Of a stretch of DNA of 64,000 bases, positions 45,381 to 52,768 are shown one piece after another (the stretch's first letter is position 1; each line of letters starts with the position of its first letter). Both the position numbers and the translations under genes were made by a program. The stretch covers positions 682,001 to 746,000 of the forward strand of contig NZ_JALJZX010000001.1 of assembly GCF_024171485.1 (NCBI RefSeq), written 5' to 3'. Source of the DNA: Chryseobacterium sp. HSC-36S06 (GTDB lineage: Bacteria; Bacteroidota; Bacteroidia; Flavobacteriales; Weeksellaceae). The notes below the pieces were generated by a model that worked only from the letters and a program-made list of their open reading frames with translations, had not been told where the DNA came from and searched no databases.

Positions 45381-46223
45381 ATGAAAGAACTAGTTCTACA
45401 AACCTCAGATCATTTTCCGATCTCTGCCAGGATTTTCGAACCCGAAATTTCCAACAGTAAACTATTGCTCATCAATTCTGCCACCGGAGTAAAACAGCAG
45501 GTCTACTTTTCGTTCGCTAAATATTTCGCTGAAAAAGGATTTACTGTAATAACCTACGATTACAGAGGCATCAGCGAGTCGAAGCCCCATAAAATGAAAG
45601 GATTCGAAGCTTCGATGCGAATTTGGGGAACCAGGGATTTCAAAGCAGTGACAGGTTATATTAAAGAAAATTATCCGGCGTATACCAAATTCTGCCTCGG
45701 TCATTCGGTAGGTGCGCTGATTCTGGGCATGAACGAGGATTCTGCAATTTTTAAAAAATTTATTTTCGTGGCAACTCAGGATGCTTATATCGGTCATCTT
45801 TCCTGGAAAGTGGCGATTACTGCCGCCTTGGGTTTCGGTCTTGCACTTCCTGTCGCTGTTATTTTAAAAGGTTATTTTCCGGCCCATCGCTTTGGTTTGG
45901 GAGAGTCGCTGCCGAAGGGAAGCGCTTATGACTGGCGTACTTTAATTCTCAATCGGAAATCAACCAGCCGGCTTCTCGAAAAAATTAGGAAGGATTATTC
46001 TAAAGAACTAAATCAGGAAACTTTTATCATTCATGCCGAAGACGATTCGTGGGTAACTATGAAAGGAATGGAAAGCCTCATGAATAATTCATATCCCAAT
46101 TTAAAGAAAACCTACCGGGAAATAAAAGTGTCAGAATCTCCGAAAAAAGAGATTGGTCACATCAATTTCTTCAGAAGTTATAACCGCAATCTCTGGAAGA
46201 TTGTTTCAGATAAAATTCAATAA
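45381..46223 (+). CDS. Alpha/beta hydrolase
   Basis: This 280-residue protein has an alpha/beta hydrolase fold. The oxyanion region is LLLINSATGVKQQ and the second strand is TVITYDYRGISES. The nucleophile elbow GHSVGALIL puts Ser near residue 111. The acid lies in IIHAEDDSWV and the histidine in EIGHINFF near the end. It has no signal peptide. The substrate is unknown. ATG at 45372 is also in frame, but the palindrome just before it favours 45381. Confidence 0.88.
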   Translation: MKELVLQTSDHFPISARIFEPEISNSKLLLINSATGVKQQVYFSFAKYFAEKGFTVITYDYRGISESKPHKMKGFEASMRIWGTRDFKAVTGYIKENYPAYTKFCLGHSVGALILGMNEDSAIFKKFIFVATQDAYIGHLSWKVAITAALGFGLALPVAVILKGYFPAHRFGLGESLPKGSAYDWRTLILNRKSTSRLLEKIRKDYSKELNQETFIIHAEDDSWVTMKGMESLMNNSYPNLKKTYREIKVSESPKKEIGHINFFRSYNRNLWKIVSDKIQ

Positions 46224-46258
46224 TCGAGAATTTTGTGGAGATAATGCCCTGCAATCTT

Positions 46259-46266
46259 TATATTTG
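46259..46266 (+). promoter_or_regulatory. -7 box of cmoA
   Basis: TATATTTG matches TAnnTTTG, with TTG 23 bases upstream (46233-46235). The ATG is 20 bases downstream. Confidence 0.5.
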
Positions 46267-46285
46267 AATAAATAAATTGAAGATC

Positions 46286-47026
46286 ATGGGCGAAACACAA
46301 AATAATGATGAGGTTTTCCGCGAAAAACTCGATCAGCTGAATGACTTTGAGTTCAACGATAAAGTTGCTGGTGTTTTTGACGATATGGTAAACCGATCGG
46401 TACCTTATTATGACGAAATGCAGCGCATGACCAGCGAACTGGTAAAAGATTTTGCCAAAAAAGATTCATTGATTTATGATTTGGGCTGCTCTACAGGGAC
46501 AACCATGATCTTGATGGATAAAACTGTAAATCCTGAAATAAAATTTGTGGGAATCGATGATTCCGAAGAAATGCTAGGCAAATGCCGGGAAAAACTCAGC
46601 AGGTTTAATCTGCACCGCGAAATCGATTTAAAAATAGCTGATTTAACCGAAAATGTTCCTGTAGAAAATGCTTCAGTGGTAACCATGGTTTTGGTACTTC
46701 AGTTCATCCGCCCCATTCACCGGCTCGAGATTGTCCGCAAGATTTACGAAGGGATGAATAAAGGAGGCGCGTTCATTCTTATTGAAAAAATTCTTACCGA
46801 AGAAAAATCCTTTAACCGAAGTTTCATTGACTATTATTACGAATTTAAACGCCGAAATAATTACAGTGAACTCGAGATTTCCCAGAAACGGGAAGCGTTG
46901 GAGAATGTTTTAATTCCCTATAAACTGAGCGAAAACCTAAATATGCTTAAGGAAGCAGGCTTCGAAGAGACAGAGGTGTTTTTTAAATGGTATAACTTCG
47001 CAGGAATCATCGCAAAAAAAATATAA
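46286..47026 (+). CDS. cmoA: Carboxy-SAM synthase CmoA-like methyltransferase-fold protein
   Basis: This 246-residue protein matches CmoA, which makes carboxy-S-adenosylmethionine from SAM and prephenate for tRNA wobble-uridine modification. Marks are FDDMVNRSVPYYDEMQRM near 30-50, the SAM-binding IYDLGCSTGTT, VGIDDSEEMLGKC, the VLVLQFI segment and the C-terminal FFKWYNFAGIIAKK. No cmoB is nearby. Its TAA overlaps by one base the ATG of the next gene, a membrane methyltransferase, implying coupled expression. TTG at 46277 is possible but less likely. Confidence 0.87.
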   Translation: MGETQNNDEVFREKLDQLNDFEFNDKVAGVFDDMVNRSVPYYDEMQRMTSELVKDFAKKDSLIYDLGCSTGTTMILMDKTVNPEIKFVGIDDSEEMLGKCREKLSRFNLHREIDLKIADLTENVPVENASVVTMVLVLQFIRPIHRLEIVRKIYEGMNKGGAFILIEKILTEEKSFNRSFIDYYYEFKRRNNYSELEISQKREALENVLIPYKLSENLNMLKEAGFEETEVFFKWYNFAGIIAKKI

Positions 47027-47748
47027 TGATACAGATTGGCAATTTTTTCTTTAAATACAGGAACCAGCTTTTCATCGTTCTTTATCTTCTCCTCTTTCTT
47101 CCCTCGCCGCCTCTGTTTGAGGAAGATCATTTTGGACGGAAATTCTACTGGATTCCTATAGTTCTAGGACTTGTGGTGACTTTTTCCGGACAGCTCATCC
47201 GCGGTGCTACGATTGGCCTTGCTTATATTGTTCGCGGTGGAAAAGATAAAAAGGTGTATGCTGATGGTTTGGTGACAGAAGGTATTTTCAGCCATGTCCG
47301 AAATCCCCTTTATGTTGGCAATATTCTTATGCTTCTTGGAGTTGGGATTTTAGCCAATTCACTCTATTTTGTAGCGATTGTAATGCCGGTATTTCTTTTT
47401 ATTTACCAGTGTATTGTTTTGGCAGAAGAGCATTTTCTGCGGGGCAAGTTTGGCGAAGGCTTCACCGAGTATACTAATCATGTAAACCGCTGGATTCCTA
47501 ATTTCGCGGGAATCAGTAAAACTTTTTCATCGATGAATTTCAAATGGAAAAGATGGCTGATCAAGGAATACAATACACAATTCATCTGGCTTTCCGGAAT
47601 TGCGCTTATTCTTCTCTTTAAATATCCGCATTTTACGCATGATGATGCTAACTTGAGAAACATTTTGGCAATCATGTCGGTGCTCGTTTTTGCGGTGTAT
47701 TATTTCAGCATCCGGTATATGAAGAAGTCTAAAAAATGGACCGAATAA
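47026..47748 (+). CDS. Isoprenylcysteine carboxyl methyltransferase (ICMT)-family membrane protein
   Basis: This 240-residue membrane protein has about six hydrophobic segments. It carries the SAM-binding signature of ICMT-like methyltransferases, GIFSHVRNPLYVGNI followed by EEHFLRGKFGEGFTEY. Bacterial members methylate small lipophilic or thiol-type substrates, and the target is unknown here. The start codon overlaps the cmoA stop codon by one base. After the catalytic part a C-terminal extension with two further hydrophobic segments (about 185-230) is present. Confidence 0.87.
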   Translation: MIQIGNFFFKYRNQLFIVLYLLLFLPSPPLFEEDHFGRKFYWIPIVLGLVVTFSGQLIRGATIGLAYIVRGGKDKKVYADGLVTEGIFSHVRNPLYVGNILMLLGVGILANSLYFVAIVMPVFLFIYQCIVLAEEHFLRGKFGEGFTEYTNHVNRWIPNFAGISKTFSSMNFKWKRWLIKEYNTQFIWLSGIALILLFKYPHFTHDDANLRNILAIMSVLVFAVYYFSIRYMKKSKKWTE

Positions 47749-47784
47749 TCGGACAGGAAAAATTATATTTTTAAAATTTTATTT

Positions 47785-48354
47785 ATGAAAATCTACACCA
47801 AAACAGGTGATAAAGGCGAAACAGCCTTATACGGCGGAACCAGAGTTTCCAAAGCATCAGCAAGAGTTGAATCCTACGGAACAATCGACGAACTCAATTC
47901 ATTTATCGGTTTTGCAAAAACTGAAATCAATGATGAGAAGGTTTTAGCCCAACTTAAAAAAATCCAGTTTGATTTATTTACGGTAGGTTCAGAATCGGCC
48001 ACGCCAACTGATAAACTCACTTTAGCCAACGGGAAATCGCGGTTGTCTTTGATGATTTCTGAAACCGAAATCGAAGAATTGGAAAAATGGATGGACGATT
48101 TTGGGGAAGAACTGCAGCCTTTGCAATATTTCATCCTTCCGGGCGGTGGAAAAGCCGCAACATCACTACATATTTGCCGTACGGTTTGCAGAAGAGCCGA
48201 ACGCAGTCTGGTTTTTTTGAATGAAACTGAAACCGTACGACCCGAACTCATCAAATATCTGAACCGACTTTCGGATTACCTTTTTGTGTTGGCAAGGTAT
48301 ATGTCTAAAATCAATAATGAATCAGAAGAATATTGGAATCCCAATGACCGATAA
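47785..48354 (+). CDS. Cob(I)alamin adenosyltransferase, PduO type
   Basis: This 189-residue enzyme adds the adenosyl group to cobalamin to make coenzyme B12. It has the N-terminal IYTKTGDKGETALYGGTRVSK ATP-binding motif, VESYGTIDELNSFIGFA, and the C-terminal RTVCRRAERSLVFL and LNRLSDYLFVLARYM helices. No B12 synthesis gene is in the window, so a salvage role is likely. Its end overlaps the next gene by 11 bases. Confidence 0.94.
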   Translation: MKIYTKTGDKGETALYGGTRVSKASARVESYGTIDELNSFIGFAKTEINDEKVLAQLKKIQFDLFTVGSESATPTDKLTLANGKSRLSLMISETEIEELEKWMDDFGEELQPLQYFILPGGGKAATSLHICRTVCRRAERSLVFLNETETVRPELIKYLNRLSDYLFVLARYMSKINNESEEYWNPNDR

Positions 48355-48964
48355 AGCACTACTTTTCATCAACGGTATTCCGCCCGAAAATCTTCCCGAA
48401 ACAGTAGGTTATTCTTTGATTGCCTGTTCCGATGGTGCTTTTCATTATTTAAAAGAGAAAAGTTTTCCGATGGAGAAGCTTGATTTCATTTCGGGCGATT
48501 TTGATTCACATCTAGGGAGCGACGGAGAAATTTATCAGGAGAAATTTATTTTCACACCAGACCAGGATAAAACCGATTTTCATAAATCTTTAGAAATTAT
48601 TAAGGAAAGAGGAATTAAAGCTGTTCATGTTTACGGTGCTAGTGGCGGCGAAATGGATCATTTTCTCGGAAATTTAACCGTGGCTTTTCTTTTTAAAAAT
48701 GAATTGGAGATTACTTTTTACGATGAGTTTTCAACCTATTTTTTTGCGCCGAAAAACTTGATATTAGAGAATGTGAGAGGAAAAACTATTTCGCTTTACC
48801 CATTTCCTCTCACAGAAAATATTACCACTAAAGGATTAAACTGGCCTTTGAATAACGATACTCTCGATCTTTCAAAACGAATAGGTACCCGCAATTTTGC
48901 TTCCGAAGAAACGGTGGTTATTAATTACGGGAAAGGCGACTTAGTGGTGTTTGTGGAGAATTAA
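48344..48964 (+). CDS. Thiamine diphosphokinase
   Basis: This 206-residue enzyme converts thiamine and ATP to thiamine diphosphate. It has ACSDGAFHYL near 28, ISGDFDSH near 49, the DQDKTDFHKSL motif with conserved acidic residues, VYGASGGEMDHFLGNL near 96, and a C-terminal beta domain. The frame is open upstream but ATG at 48344 overlaps the previous stop codon by 11 bases and gives the family length. No TPP riboswitch is seen. Confidence 0.92.
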   Translation: MTDKALLFINGIPPENLPETVGYSLIACSDGAFHYLKEKSFPMEKLDFISGDFDSHLGSDGEIYQEKFIFTPDQDKTDFHKSLEIIKERGIKAVHVYGASGGEMDHFLGNLTVAFLFKNELEITFYDEFSTYFFAPKNLILENVRGKTISLYPFPLTENITTKGLNWPLNNDTLDLSKRIGTRNFASEETVVINYGKGDLVVFVEN

Positions 48965-49109
48965 AGCTGCTTGTCCGTTACCTTAAAATCTTCTTATTTA
49001 CCCTAATCGATGATGTTGACATCGCTTAAAAATTGAAGAAATTTAAACCTAAAAACCAACTTTTTTCACCAAATTTGCAGTCTTAACAATTACATACTTT
49101 TACCAGGAA

Positions 49110-50501
49110 ATGAAAATTAAATATTCAGAACTAATTGACCAAACCCTGTATTTCCCGACTGAAGAATTCAACGTTTCGGAAAATACACTTCAGTTTCACG
49201 ATATTCCTTTGATGGAGGTCGTCGAGAAGTTTGGTACACCTTTGAAATTTAATTATCTGCCGAAAATTTCCACCAATATTCAGCGTGCAAAGGCCTGGTT
49301 TAAAGAAGCCATCGAAAAGAACGATTATAAAAAAGGCTATACGTACTGTTACTGTACCAAGTCGAGCCAGTTTGCTTTTGTGGTAGAAGAAGCTTTGAAA
49401 AATGATATTTCTCTTGAAACTTCTTCGGCTTATGATATGGATATCATTAAGTCGCTTTACGAAAAAGGCAAGTACGGCAAAGACGTTGAGGTGATTTGTA
49501 ACGGATTTAAAACCGACGATTATCTGGCGAAAATCTCAGATTTAATTAACAGCGGTTTTCAAAACATTATCCCGATTCTTGATAATTACCGCGAACTTGA
49601 TAAACTGACGGAAAGTATCGATTCCACTTTCAATATTGGAATCCGAATCGCGTCTGAAGAAGAACCGAAATTTGAATTCTACACCTCCAGATTAGGGATT
49701 GGGTACAAAGATATTATCCCGTATTACAGCCAGAAAATTGCTGAACACCCCAATGCGAGGCTGAAAATGCTTCACTTTTTCATCAACACCGGAATCAAGG
49801 ATACCGCTTATTACTGGAATGAGCTTTATAAATGTCTTCGTGTTTATGCAAGACTGAAAAAAATTGCTCCAGAAGTGGATTCCCTAAATATCGGTGGCGG
49901 TTTTCCGATCAAAACTTCTTTGAATTTCGATTACGATTACCAGTATATGGTGAACGAAATCGTGTCGCAGATCAAGAAATTCTGTGAAGAAGAAGGAGTA
50001 GAAGAACCAAATATTTATACCGAATTCGGCAGTTTTACCGTAGGCGAAAGTGGCGGACATCTTTACAAAATTATTTCCCAAAAACGCCAGAACGACAGAG
50101 AAAAATGGAATATGATCGATTCGTCTTTTATGACGACTTTGCCGGACACCTGGGCGATTTCGCGTCACTTTATCATGTTGCCGCTCAACCGTTGGGAAGA
50201 TACCTATGAAAGAGTTTTCCTGGGAGGCTTAACCTGCGATTCAGATGATTATTACAACTCCGAACAGCATACGAATGCGATTTATCTGCCGGTTTTCAGC
50301 GACACAAAACCTCTGTATATCGGCTTTTTCCATACCGGAGCTTATCAGGAAACTATTGGCGGTTACGGCGGCGTTCACCACTGTCTGATGCCACAGCCAA
50401 AACATATTCTGATCAATAAAGACGAAGACGGAAATTTCACCTACGAAGTTTTCCGCGAAGAACAGCGGCCGGAAGAAGTTTTGAAACTTTTAGGATATTA
50501 A
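49110..50501 (+). CDS. speA: Arginine decarboxylase, short flavobacterial type
   Basis: This 463-residue PLP enzyme converts arginine to agmatine, the first step to putrescine. It has an alanine-racemase-like barrel with the PLP-lysine region TYCYCTKSSQ near 80, FYTSRLGIGYKD, NIGGGFPIKTS, and a C-terminal beta domain with the LGGLTCDSDD motif that carries the conserved Cys-Asp pair. It is shorter than the ~650-residue enterobacterial SpeA and closer to diaminopimelate/ornithine decarboxylase size. Agmatinase speB lies 1.2 kb downstream, supporting the arginine assignment over other basic amino acids. Confidence 0.9.
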   Translation: MKIKYSELIDQTLYFPTEEFNVSENTLQFHDIPLMEVVEKFGTPLKFNYLPKISTNIQRAKAWFKEAIEKNDYKKGYTYCYCTKSSQFAFVVEEALKNDISLETSSAYDMDIIKSLYEKGKYGKDVEVICNGFKTDDYLAKISDLINSGFQNIIPILDNYRELDKLTESIDSTFNIGIRIASEEEPKFEFYTSRLGIGYKDIIPYYSQKIAEHPNARLKMLHFFINTGIKDTAYYWNELYKCLRVYARLKKIAPEVDSLNIGGGFPIKTSLNFDYDYQYMVNEIVSQIKKFCEEEGVEEPNIYTEFGSFTVGESGGHLYKIISQKRQNDREKWNMIDSSFMTTLPDTWAISRHFIMLPLNRWEDTYERVFLGGLTCDSDDYYNSEQHTNAIYLPVFSDTKPLYIGFFHTGAYQETIGGYGGVHHCLMPQPKHILINKDEDGNFTYEVFREEQRPEEVLKLLGY

Positions 50502-50506
50502 AAATT

Positions 50507-50537
50507 AAAGGAGCAACACAGGTTTGCTCCTTTTTTT
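50507..50537 (+). terminator. Terminator of speA
   Basis: The 10-bp stem AAAGGAGCAA / TTGCTCCTTT (50507-50516 and 50524-50533) is followed by a T-run. Confidence 0.9.
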
Positions 50538-50543
50538 ATGTTC

Positions 50544-50618
50544 AGTCCCGCTTTCCGCTGCAATCTTTTTTGCGGCGGCGGAGCCGCCGCAAAAAAGATT
50601 TACACTGCAATCGGGGCT
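50544..50618. repeat. Dispersed terminator-associated repeat, best-preserved hairpin copy
   Basis: The outer arms AGTCCCG / CGGGGCT (50544-50550 and 50612-50618) enclose a perfect 18-bp inner stem (50562-50579 and 50583-50600) made of AATCTTTTTTGC and a GGCGGC block with loop GGA. CGCTGCAATC / CACTGCAATC recur on both sides. It begins right after the speA terminator. A GC-rich tail with CTCGCTTCGCTCGC (50666-50680) extends toward the convergent HAD gene. Confidence 0.85.
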
Positions 50619-50694
50619 AGAAGATCCAGCGGAAATTCTTTCCAACCACCCAAATGCCGGATTGCGCTCGCTTCGCTCGCGCCGCCTTAAAAAC

Positions 50695-51354
50695 TCAAAA
50701 ATATTTCCCGATTTTCTCAAATTCAATATCCGTAAAATCAGAAACCAATAAACTTGCTTTGTCGTAAATCTGTTTGGTAGAATGAGCACTTTGGTAAGCC
50801 ACACAGAAAATTCCCGCAGAAAACGCAGCCTGAATCCCGTTGGTAGAATCTTCAATAACCATACAGTTTTCTTTCGGTTCACCAGCCATTTCGGCAGCGG
50901 TAATAAAGATTTCGGGATGAGGTTTTGATTCCTGTAAATCTGCACCGCTGATCTTTCCGAGAAAGTATTTTTCCAATTCAAACTTTGCGAAAACCCAGTT
51001 GATAGTGTTCATGTGAGCAGAAGATGCAAGAATGAGTTTCAGGCCGTTTTCAAAATAATTTTCAATTAGCTTTTTAACTCCGGGAAGAAGTTCAAAATCA
51101 TTATCCGTATCAAAATAGTGTTTAAAATAGCTGCGTTTTATAGCGGCCAACTCTTCGTGCGAATACTGCAAACCGAATTTTTCGATTAGGGTAGTACAGA
51201 CTTTTTTTGTTGACGATCCTGTAAAAGTGGTGTACAATTCTTCCGGAACTTCGATTTCCAAATCATCAAACATTTTAAAATATGCTTTTCGGTGAAGCGG
51301 TTCCGTGTCCACAATTACACCGTCCATATCGAAAAGAACTGCTTTTAAAGGCAT
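50695..51354 (-). CDS. HAD superfamily hydrolase, beta-phosphoglucomutase-like
   Basis: This 219-residue protein has motif I FDMDGVIVDTEP with the nucleophile and acid aspartates, a helical cap (about 15-85), motif II LILASSAH, motif III lysine in ESKPHPEIF, and motif IV MVIEDSTNGIQAAFSAG. The layout fits the phosphatase/phosphoglucomutase branch, acting on small phosphorylated sugars or similar. The substrate is not predictable. It converges on speA. Confidence 0.9.
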   Translation of the reverse strand: MPLKAVLFDMDGVIVDTEPLHRKAYFKMFDDLEIEVPEELYTTFTGSSTKKVCTTLIEKFGLQYSHEELAAIKRSYFKHYFDTDNDFELLPGVKKLIENYFENGLKLILASSAHMNTINWVFAKFELEKYFLGKISGADLQESKPHPEIFITAAEMAGEPKENCMVIEDSTNGIQAAFSAGIFCVAYQSAHSTKQIYDKASLLVSDFTDIEFEKIGKYF

Positions 51355-51409
51355 ATTGAATTTTTCACAAAGGTAAATAAATTTCAGATTTAGCTTTAAA
51401 CAGTAGTTG

Positions 51410-51622
51410 TTAGCTGTTTCTTTCGATCATGAAAATAATAAAATAAAAAAAAGCAAGCATCGCAACTAGAGCTGCTATCGATTTCCAATTCGCGAAATTC
51501 ACGGTCCAACCCATCCAGGGAATTCTTTTGGGCGGAAAAATTCTGTCGTCTTCTTTATTGTAATAAAAAATTCCCCAAATCCATTTTCCGGAATTATTTT
51601 CTAAATTATCTTTTTCCATCAT
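51410..51622 (-). CDS. DUF5808-domain small membrane protein
   Basis: This 70-residue protein has IWGIFYYNKEDDRIFPPKRI and GWTVNFAN, the pattern of the short DUF5808 domain (FYYNPxDPRxFVPKR...GWTLNFA), followed by one membrane helix (about 47-66). Function is unknown. It is followed on the same strand by the HAD gene. The first two codons are both ATG, so the start may be three bases later. Confidence 0.75.
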   Translation of the reverse strand: MMEKDNLENNSGKWIWGIFYYNKEDDRIFPPKRIPWMGWTVNFANWKSIAALVAMLAFFYFIIFMIERNS

Positions 51623-51704
51623 TAAAGCTTTGAACTAAAGATATGAAAATTCCAATTTACCAACTGTCAGCGAATTGCCGGTTATGTTTTACGGTTGATT
51701 TTTT

Positions 51705-51712
51705 TATCTTTG
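51705..51712 (+). promoter_or_regulatory. -7 box of speB
   Basis: TATCTTTG matches TAnnTTTG, with TTA 20 bases upstream (51682-51684). The ATG at 51751 is 38 bases downstream, while the in-frame ATG at 51643 lies upstream of the box. Confidence 0.5.
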
Positions 51713-51750
51713 AAAATTCAAAATCTATAATTCAAAATTCAAAATTTCAC

Positions 51751-52599
51751 ATGAAAACATACGCAGGAATTCCGGAGGAAAATGCACAATTAGAAACCTC
51801 GAAAGTAGTGCTTGTAACCGTTCCTTACGACGGAACTTCAACCTGGGGAAAGGGCGCAGACAAAGGCCCGGAACTTTTTCTTGATGCCTCAGAAAACATG
51901 GAGCTTTACGACATCGAAACCGGAACAGAACCTTATTTGGAAGGTGTTTATCTTGCGGGAGAAATCACCGAGAAATCTTCACCCGAAGCGATGACAGAAG
52001 CGGTTTATCAGAAAACTAAAGAACTCTTGAACACGGATAAGTTATTTACACTTTTCGGTGGGGAGCATTCAGTTTCCATCGGTTCGATCCGTGCGGTTGG
52101 GGAAAAATTTGAAAACTTAACCGTTTTGCAGTTTGACGCGCATACCGATTTACGTCCGGATTTTCACGGGTCTACTTCGAACCATGCGTGTGCGGTTTAT
52201 GAAGCAAGTAAAAAACACAATTTAGTACAGGTCGGAATCCGCTCTATGGATGTGGAAGAAATGGAACATGTGAATAAAGAGCAGTGTTTCTGGGCGCACG
52301 AAATCGCTACAAACCCGAACTGGATTGATGATGTTCTTGCAAAGGTTTCAGGAAATGTGTACATCACCATCGATCTGGATGCTTTTGATCCTTCGATTGC
52401 ACCTTCTACAGGGACTCCGGAACCGGGCGGACTTCAATGGTATCCAACGCTGGAATTACTGAAAAAAGTTTTCGAAAAATGCAACGTCGTTGCTTTTGAT
52501 ATTGTAGAATTAATGGATTCCCCGATGTCGAAACCAACCGCTTTCCTTGCTGCGAAGCTTTATTACAAGATGTTGGCTTATTATCATACGGCTAACTAA
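51751..52599 (+). CDS. speB: Agmatinase
   Basis: Agmatinase splits agmatine into putrescine and urea, completing the route begun by speA. The 282-residue protein has all ureohydrolase manganese motifs: LFGGEHSVSIG, LQFDAHTDLRPDFHGS and TIDLDAFDPSIAPSTGTPEPGG. The frame is open upstream to 51643, but the added residues are translated AT-rich leader and lie before the promoter, so ATG at 51751 is used. It is separated from speA by two minus-strand genes. Confidence 0.95.
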   Translation: MKTYAGIPEENAQLETSKVVLVTVPYDGTSTWGKGADKGPELFLDASENMELYDIETGTEPYLEGVYLAGEITEKSSPEAMTEAVYQKTKELLNTDKLFTLFGGEHSVSIGSIRAVGEKFENLTVLQFDAHTDLRPDFHGSTSNHACAVYEASKKHNLVQVGIRSMDVEEMEHVNKEQCFWAHEIATNPNWIDDVLAKVSGNVYITIDLDAFDPSIAPSTGTPEPGGLQWYPTLELLKKVFEKCNVVAFDIVELMDSPMSKPTAFLAAKLYYKMLAYYHTAN

Positions 52600-52604
52600 T
52601 TTTT

Positions 52605-52660
52605 GTACAATGTAAAATGTACAATGTAAAATGTACAATGTAAAAAGTATAATGTACGAT
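52605..52660. repeat. 14-bp tandem microrepeat after speB
   Basis: GTACAATGTAAAAT is repeated exactly at 52605-52618 and 52619-52632, nearly so at 52633-52646, and in degraded form (GTATAATGTACGATGTG) to about 52660. It starts five bases after the speB stop codon. Confidence 0.85.
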
Positions 52661-52690
52661 GTGAAAAGTACAAAGAGCAAAGAATAAAGA

Positions 52691-52721
52691 AATCCCTTTC
52701 GGCGCAATGCTGAAAGGGATT
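52691..52721. terminator. Terminator hairpin between speB and the CocE gene
   Basis: The stem AATCCCTTTC / GAAAGGGATT (52691-52700 and 52712-52721) has an 11-base loop. T-runs are short and interrupted. It lies between convergent genes and may serve both. Confidence 0.65.
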
Positions 52722-52768
52722 ATTATTAGAGTAAAATAATTTAATCTTTTAATTTTCGCTTCTTATTT

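Noticed and set aside
50505..50981. Long minus-strand reading frame across the repeat and the HAD gene end
   Set aside because: It is antisense or out of frame to the HAD gene and mostly translates the GC-rich hairpin repeat. Its composition is not protein-like.
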